Below, in pieces: positions 25,284 to 29,976 of a stretch of 29,976 bases of DNA. A program made the translations under genes and the position numbers. The stretch is from the NCBI GenBank assembly GCA_036795455.1, contig DAIRET010000012.1, positions 1 through 29,976 of the forward strand, read 5' to 3'. The notes beneath the pieces are model-generated. The model was not told the DNA's origin and did no database searches. It saw only the letters and a program-made list of their open reading frames with translations. Numbering within the stretch: position 1 is the first letter of the stretch; each line of letters begins with the position of its first letter. This stretch comes from DAIRET01 sp036795455. GTDB lineage: Bacteria; Bacteroidota; Ignavibacteria; Ignavibacteriales; Ignavibacteriaceae.

Positions 25284-28200
25284 ATGTTGCGATTTATACA
25301 ATTCGTTTTTTTAATTGTTTATTCTTCATTCCTATTTAACTTTTCGTTCGGGCAGGAAACAGTTACAATAGGTAATGGAACAAGTGTGCAGGCACAACCT
25401 TTGGGTATTTATTATGGTTATGAAAGATCGGCTGCAATTTATACATCTGCCGAGATTTCTCCCCCTAAAACTATTCTGGGATTGGCGTGGTACGTTTCGG
25501 GAACAAGCGGGGCAAACATACCGACAAAAATCTATTTAAAGAAAACAACAGCTTCCACTTTAACTGAAAGCACCTGGGATAATATGATAACCGGAGCAAC
25601 TTTAGTTTATGAAGGATCTTTACAATGCGCTGCATCCGGTTGGAAAACAGTTGAGATTAATCAATTTAACTATGACGAGGATAATCTATTAGTTCTTTGT
25701 GAAACTAATTACGGTGGAAGTGGCACATCTTCTTATCCTACTTTCCAGTATACTACAGCAACAAGTCGACACCAACAGTGGAGGCAGGACAGCAATCCCC
25801 CAACCGGAACGGGTACCGTAAACAATAATCGACCCAATATCCAAATTTCATTTTCTACTGTGGACATGAGTTTTGTCTCTGCTACAACAGAACAAACCAA
25901 TACGTCAAAAGTTTTGGTGGGGGATACAAATCAAGAAATAATAAGGTTAAAGATAGTAACGGATGGGAGCTTGAATCCTATTGCTGTTAATTCTATTTCC
26001 TTTAGTACTAACGGAAGCACTTCTACGGCAAATATTCAAAATGCAAAAGTGTATTACACTTCAGGGGAGACTTTTTCAACAACTACACAATTTGGAACAA
26101 CTGTTAATAATCTCAATGGTACATTTACTGTAGAAGGAAATCAAGTTTTGTCATATTCTAACAACTATTTTTGGTTAGCATATGATATAAGTAATTCGGC
26201 AACTGTCGGCAACTTTGTTGATGGTGAATGTACTCAATTCACAACGAGTGAACCGGGAGAGCTTGTAAGAATACCGACAGAACAAGCCCCAACCGGAAAC
26301 AGAGAAATAAAAAGTGCATTAAACGGAACATATACAATTTCTAACCCGGGAGGAGATTTCCAATCGCTCAATGAAGCAATAGATCAGCTAAACCAAGTTG
26401 GAGTTTCGGGCAATGTGGTTTTTAATATTCCTGCGGGTGAGTCTTTTAATGAAGCAGGAAATCTAAATATTACAGCTTCCGGTGCCGCCGATAAAACAAT
26501 AACATTCCAAAAACAGGGAGAAGGAGCAAAACCAATTTTTAATTTTACCGGGACAAATTCAAATGCCGATGCATGTATAAAATTATCCGGAAGCGATTAC
26601 ATAATATTCGACGGGCTTGATATTAGAAATGCTGGAAATAACTCTGATAATTATGTAGAATATGGATTTTACTTTGTCGGAGGAACAACCGGGTGCCAAT
26701 ATAATATTATAAAAAATTGCGAGATTACCCTTACCCGTGACGTAACCTCGAGAGGAGTTTATACCGAAAGCGGGGCAACAAGTATCAGTACAGGCAACTC
26801 TAACAATAAATTTCTGAATAATACGCTCCGTGATTGCGTTTACGGTTATTACTTAAAGGGTGCGGGGAATGAAGATAGAAACAACGAAATCGGAACAATA
26901 AATGACGGTGAAAGCATTCTTACAAATATTGAGAAAACAGGAATGCATCTTGAATACCAAGTAGATTTCAATATTCATAACAATGAAGTAATAATCAATT
27001 CACAATCCAATTATTTTTATGGAATTTACGTTTCATTTGGTTCCAATAACTCAGGGAATATTTACGAAAATAACATTCATTCGCTTAGTTCATCTTATAG
27101 CAATTGTTATGGATATGGAATTTCTGTTGCATATGCAGGCTCTATTAATATTTATAAAAACAGGGTTCACTCTTCAACAGTGTCCGACGGAAGGCTGGTT
27201 GGAATATACTGTATGTACCCGACCAACATTAGTGTTTTTAAGAATAAAGTATATGACTTAAAAAATGAGAGTTCAGAGTGGAGGTCTATTGTCGGAATAG
27301 AGCTTGGTAGCGATATTCAAAACGGTAATATCTATAATAATTTTATTTATGGGTTATCTGCACCCGCTTCGCCAAATACAACCGTAAAAGGTATTCTTGC
27401 AACAGGCTCTTATTCAAATTATTATATTTTTCATAACACTGTATACTTGTCTTTTGAATCAACAAATTCATCCAACATTATTTCCGGTATTTACACGAGT
27501 AACAGCCCGACAAAAATTGACCTTCGAAATAATATCATAACCACTAAAATTTCCGGAACTTATTCTAAAAGTATTGCTCACTACCGGAGCTCAACTAACT
27601 ATTCTAATATTTCCGCTGATGGAGATAACAATATTTATTATGCCGGAGTACCTTCTTCCAGTAATATAATATTTTACAATGGAACAACAGATTACCAGAC
27701 ACTCACCGATTATAAAACGGTCATGGCTAACAAAGATCAAAACTCGATGACGGAAGATGTCCCGTTTGTAAGTACATCTGACCCGCATATTCAATTAGGA
27801 ATACAAACGATGGTAAAAGGAAAAGGGAAGAAATTTACTACGCCTTTCCAGGTTACAGACGATATTGATAATGAAATAAGGAATGCGAACTATCCGGATA
27901 TCGGGGCAGATGCAGGAGACTTTTCGGGAATTGATACCGATGGTCCAATAATCGAATATAACGCATTATTAAACACCTCATCTTTAGAGAATAGAACTTT
28001 GTCCGTAACTATAGACGATATGAGCGGAATAAATACTACTTCTTCAAAGCCGAGGATATATTTCAAGAAAACCACCAATGCCAATACTTTTATTGATAAT
28101 ACAAATTCAACTGATGGGTGGAAATATAACGAAACCAACTCAACAAATTCTCCATTTGAATTTACAATCGACTATTCTCTTATTAACGGCGGGGTTGCTG

Positions 28201-29976
28201 CTACAGAAATTATCCAATACTTCATTGTGGCACAAGATATTATTTCTACACCGAATGTTTCTATAAACTCCGGTACACCAAATACTTCTTTAACCGGTGT
28301 TAATCTTAGCCCGGACAATTTACCTATCGGAGGAACGATAAATCAATACTTGATTATCGGGCTTATGAGCGGTACTTATACTGTTGGAGCCGGCGGGAAT
28401 TATACTACTTTAACGGAAGCAATTAATGATCTCAATTCAAAGTACCTTTCAGGTCCCGTTCATTTTAGTTTAATTGATAATAGTTACCCAAACGAAACTT
28501 TTCCCATTGTAATTAACGCTAATGCTTATTCAAGTGAAACCAATACAATAACAATTAAACCTGCTGCGGGTAAAACGCCTGTTTTCTCCGGTTCTTCTAC
28601 CAATAGTGCGATATTTAAACTAAATGGAGTGGATAATCTTACAATTGATGGTTCCAACCAATCTAAAGGGGCTGATAGGAGCATGACCATCGCAAATACT
28701 TATACTACTTATTCCGGGACTGTGGCAGGAATCTGGCTTGTAGGAAAAACAGCCGGAACCGGATGCAACAACGTAACTATTAAAAATTGTGTTATTACAA
28801 CCGGCTCAAACTCAGGCTCTTATTATTATGGTATTTCCGTAAGTTCCGATTATATTGGTGTAGCGGGATTCGACAATGATAATTTAACTATTCATAATAA
28901 CGACATCAGTAAGTGCTCTTACGGAATATATGCCGTCGGTTCCAGTGGAGGAGTTTATAACAATCTCACTATTACCGAAAACATAATCGGAAGCGATAAT
29001 TCAGCGTCTTACATTTCAAGACATGGCATGTGGCTTTCTTATTGTGAAGATATAAATATCGGAGGAAATACTGTAAAGAATATCTCCGCTGGTTATAGTG
29101 GATTAATTGCTGTAGTATTATCTACCGGTATTAAAAACTGTGTTTTTGAAAAAAATCTAATCCGTGGAACCAGAACTTCAATTTCAGGTTATGGAACTTG
29201 TGCAATATCAATAAGCCCCGGTAATAATCCTTCAAATATCACTTTCCGGAATAATATTATATACGGAGTAACCGGCCAGGGTAACACAAACCCTGGAAGT
29301 AATGGTAATGCCGCAATACGATTACTATCCGGCAGCGGAATACAGTTTTGTTATAATAGCGTTAATATGTACGGAAACATATCAAGATCATCGGCAGTAA
29401 GCGACAACAGCGCTGCAATTTATATTTCTAATAATGCGTCGGATATAACATTGAAGAACAATATATTTAAAAACTCGCTTGTAAATACAACGGGTGTATC
29501 AACTGCGTGGGGAATATATTCTGATGCCACAATGGATAAGTTTACTGCAATTGACTACAATGACTACTTCGGTGGTGAGTCCCAGGGCAAATTAGGTTAC
29601 CGTGGTGAACCGAGACTTACTATTGAAGCATGGAGAACGGCAACCGGGCAGGATGCGCACTCATTAAATGTAAATCCATATTTCTCATCAAATCTAAATT
29701 TATTGGTACCAAACTATTCGCAATTAAAGAATGCTGGTGTCCCCATTGCTGGAATAGAGAGCGATTATAGCGGTAATCCACGAAATGAAACACACCCATG
29801 GATAGGAGCTTATGAAACCGATTACGACCCGGCATTAATTAGTTGGTGCAATATAAAAACGCCAGGTTCGTTTTCTAAAGGAAAAGGAACTCTCGGATTT
29901 ACAATACTTGCTCAAGTTTTTATTGATGCGGTTACGACTGGTGCCGGAGCCACTGCGGATCTGGACGCTTACATCG
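25284..29976 (+). CDS. Giant secreted modular parallel beta-helix protein (3'-truncated)
   Basis: I translated this frame codon by codon: it is open for 1,564 codons from ATG 25284 to the window edge with no stop. Residues 1-23 form a signal peptide ending near FSFGQ. An N-terminal beta domain (about 25-190) has an Ig-like look. Residues about 194-340 resemble the BNR-associated N-terminal domain (ATTEQTNTSKVL, NQEIIRLKI, AKVYYTSG). Two beta-helix modules follow, each opening with GTYT(I/V) and then GG(D/N)(F/Y)xxLxEAI (residue 348 and residue 1030), with Asn-rich turns such as NNxI and IxNN. The first ends IGADAGDF and leads into an Ig-like linker with DGPIIEYNALLN. An Ig-like domain begins near residue 1521 (SWCNI). 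A type IX sorting signal would be expected beyond the window. The function is probably surface adhesion or polysaccharide contact, but that is inferred. Confidence 0.87.
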   Translation, partial: MLRFIQFVFLIVYSSFLFNFSFGQETVTIGNGTSVQAQPLGIYYGYERSAAIYTSAEISPPKTILGLAWYVSGTSGANIPTKIYLKKTTASTLTESTWDNMITGATLVYEGSLQCAASGWKTVEINQFNYDEDNLLVLCETNYGGSGTSSYPTFQYTTATSRHQQWRQDSNPPTGTGTVNNNRPNIQISFSTVDMSFVSATTEQTNTSKVLVGDTNQEIIRLKIVTDGSLNPIAVNSISFSTNGSTSTANIQNAKVYYTSGETFSTTTQFGTTVNNLNGTFTVEGNQVLSYSNNYFWLAYDISNSATVGNFVDGECTQFTTSEPGELVRIPTEQAPTGNREIKSALNGTYTISNPGGDFQSLNEAIDQLNQVGVSGNVVFNIPAGESFNEAGNLNITASGAADKTITFQKQGEGAKPIFNFTGTNSNADACIKLSGSDYIIFDGLDIRNAGNNSDNYVEYGFYFVGGTTGCQYNIIKNCEITLTRDVTSRGVYTESGATSISTGNSNNKFLNNTLRDCVYGYYLKGAGNEDRNNEIGTINDGESILTNIEKTGMHLEYQVDFNIHNNEVIINSQSNYFYGIYVSFGSNNSGNIYENNIHSLSSSYSNCYGYGISVAYAGSINIYKNRVHSSTVSDGRLVGIYCMYPTNISVFKNKVYDLKNESSEWRSIVGIELGSDIQNGNIYNNFIYGLSAPASPNTTVKGILATGSYSNYYIFHNTVYLSFESTNSSNIISGIYTSNSPTKIDLRNNIITTKISGTYSKSIAHYRSSTNYSNISADGDNNIYYAGVPSSSNIIFYNGTTDYQTLTDYKTVMANKDQNSMTEDVPFVSTSDPHIQLGIQTMVKGKGKKFTTPFQVTDDIDNEIRNANYPDIGADAGDFSGIDTDGPIIEYNALLNTSSLENRTLSVTIDDMSGINTTSSKPRIYFKKTTNANTFIDNTNSTDGWKYNETNSTNSPFEFTIDYSLINGGVAATEIIQYFIVAQDIISTPNVSINSGTPNTSLTGVNLSPDNLPIGGTINQYLIIGLMSGTYTVGAGGNYTTLTEAINDLNSKYLSGPVHFSLIDNSYPNETFPIVINANAYSSETNTITIKPAAGKTPVFSGSSTNSAIFKLNGVDNLTIDGSNQSKGADRSMTIANTYTTYSGTVAGIWLVGKTAGTGCNNVTIKNCVITTGSNSGSYYYGISVSSDYIGVAGFDNDNLTIHNNDISKCSYGIYAVGSSGGVYNNLTITENIIGSDNSASYISRHGMWLSYCEDINIGGNTVKNISAGYSGLIAVVLSTGIKNCVFEKNLIRGTRTSISGYGTCAISISPGNNPSNITFRNNIIYGVTGQGNTNPGSNGNAAIRLLSGSGIQFCYNSVNMYGNISRSSAVSDNSAAIYISNNASDITLKNNIFKNSLVNTTGVSTAWGIYSDATMDKFTAIDYNDYFGGESQGKLGYRGEPRLTIEAWRTATGQDAHSLNVNPYFSSNLNLLVPNYSQLKNAGVPIAGIESDYSGNPRNETHPWIGAYETDYDPALISWCNIKTPGSFSKGKGTLGFTILAQVFIDAVTTGAGATADLDAYI

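Noticed and set aside
1..29976. CRISPR arrays, insertion sequences, tRNA or rRNA genes
   Set aside because: No regularly spaced repeats, transposase-like proteins, terminal inverted repeats or cloverleaf and rRNA sequences were recognised by eye on either strand.

Overview
The window looks like chromosomal DNA of an Ignavibacteria-like bacterium (Bacteroidota/Chlorobi branch). The main evidence is the C-terminal sorting domain of the first gene (YPNPFNPST block, VYDIAGKEV, KNNGG, SSGIY), which is the type IX secretion signal in the form usual in Ignavibacteriales. Supporting points are the long secreted beta-helix/BNR proteins, a TPR-membrane-AraC hybrid regulator, AT-rich DNA, and weak or absent Shine-Dalgarno sequences. 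The lineage is inferred from style, since no rRNA is present.

Layout. 1-2118 is the 3' end of a secreted BNR/Asp-box protein with a type IX signal, followed by a strong terminator. 2386-4217 is a compact restriction-modification pair whose nuclease closely resembles HindIII. 4285-6443 holds an orphan SAM methyltransferase coupled to the 23S rRNA methyltransferase RlmD. 6560-8667 is a tandem universal stress protein coupled to a CPA2-type cation/proton antiporter. 8804-12347 encodes an ICMT-like membrane methyltransferase, an N-acetylmuramoyl-L-alanine amidase, a membrane-anchored cytochrome c and an NlpC/P60 lipoprotein.

From 12447 to 20333 everything is on the minus strand. In transcription order the genes are mnmE, a GNAT acetyltransferase, mnmG, rsmG, murQ, a PAP2 phosphatase, a small membrane protein and an exported proline-iminopeptidase-like hydrolase. 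Two near-consensus parS sites (ParB-binding, GTTTCACGTGAAAC core) lie on either side of the GNAT gene. Together with mnmE-mnmG-rsmG this suggests the window is close to the replication origin, although parA/parB are not next to rsmG here.

From 20683 the genes are again on the plus strand: a P2A (calcium-type) P-type ATPase, the TPR-AraC regulator, and the 5' part (1,564 codons, no stop before the window edge) of a very large secreted parallel beta-helix protein.

The most notable items are the HindIII-like system (with AAGCTT sites not depleted), the parS pair and the hairpin beside it, the Lys in the Ca2+-site region of the ATPase, and the giant modular beta-helix protein. I did not find a multi-gene system that I could defend as wholly new.
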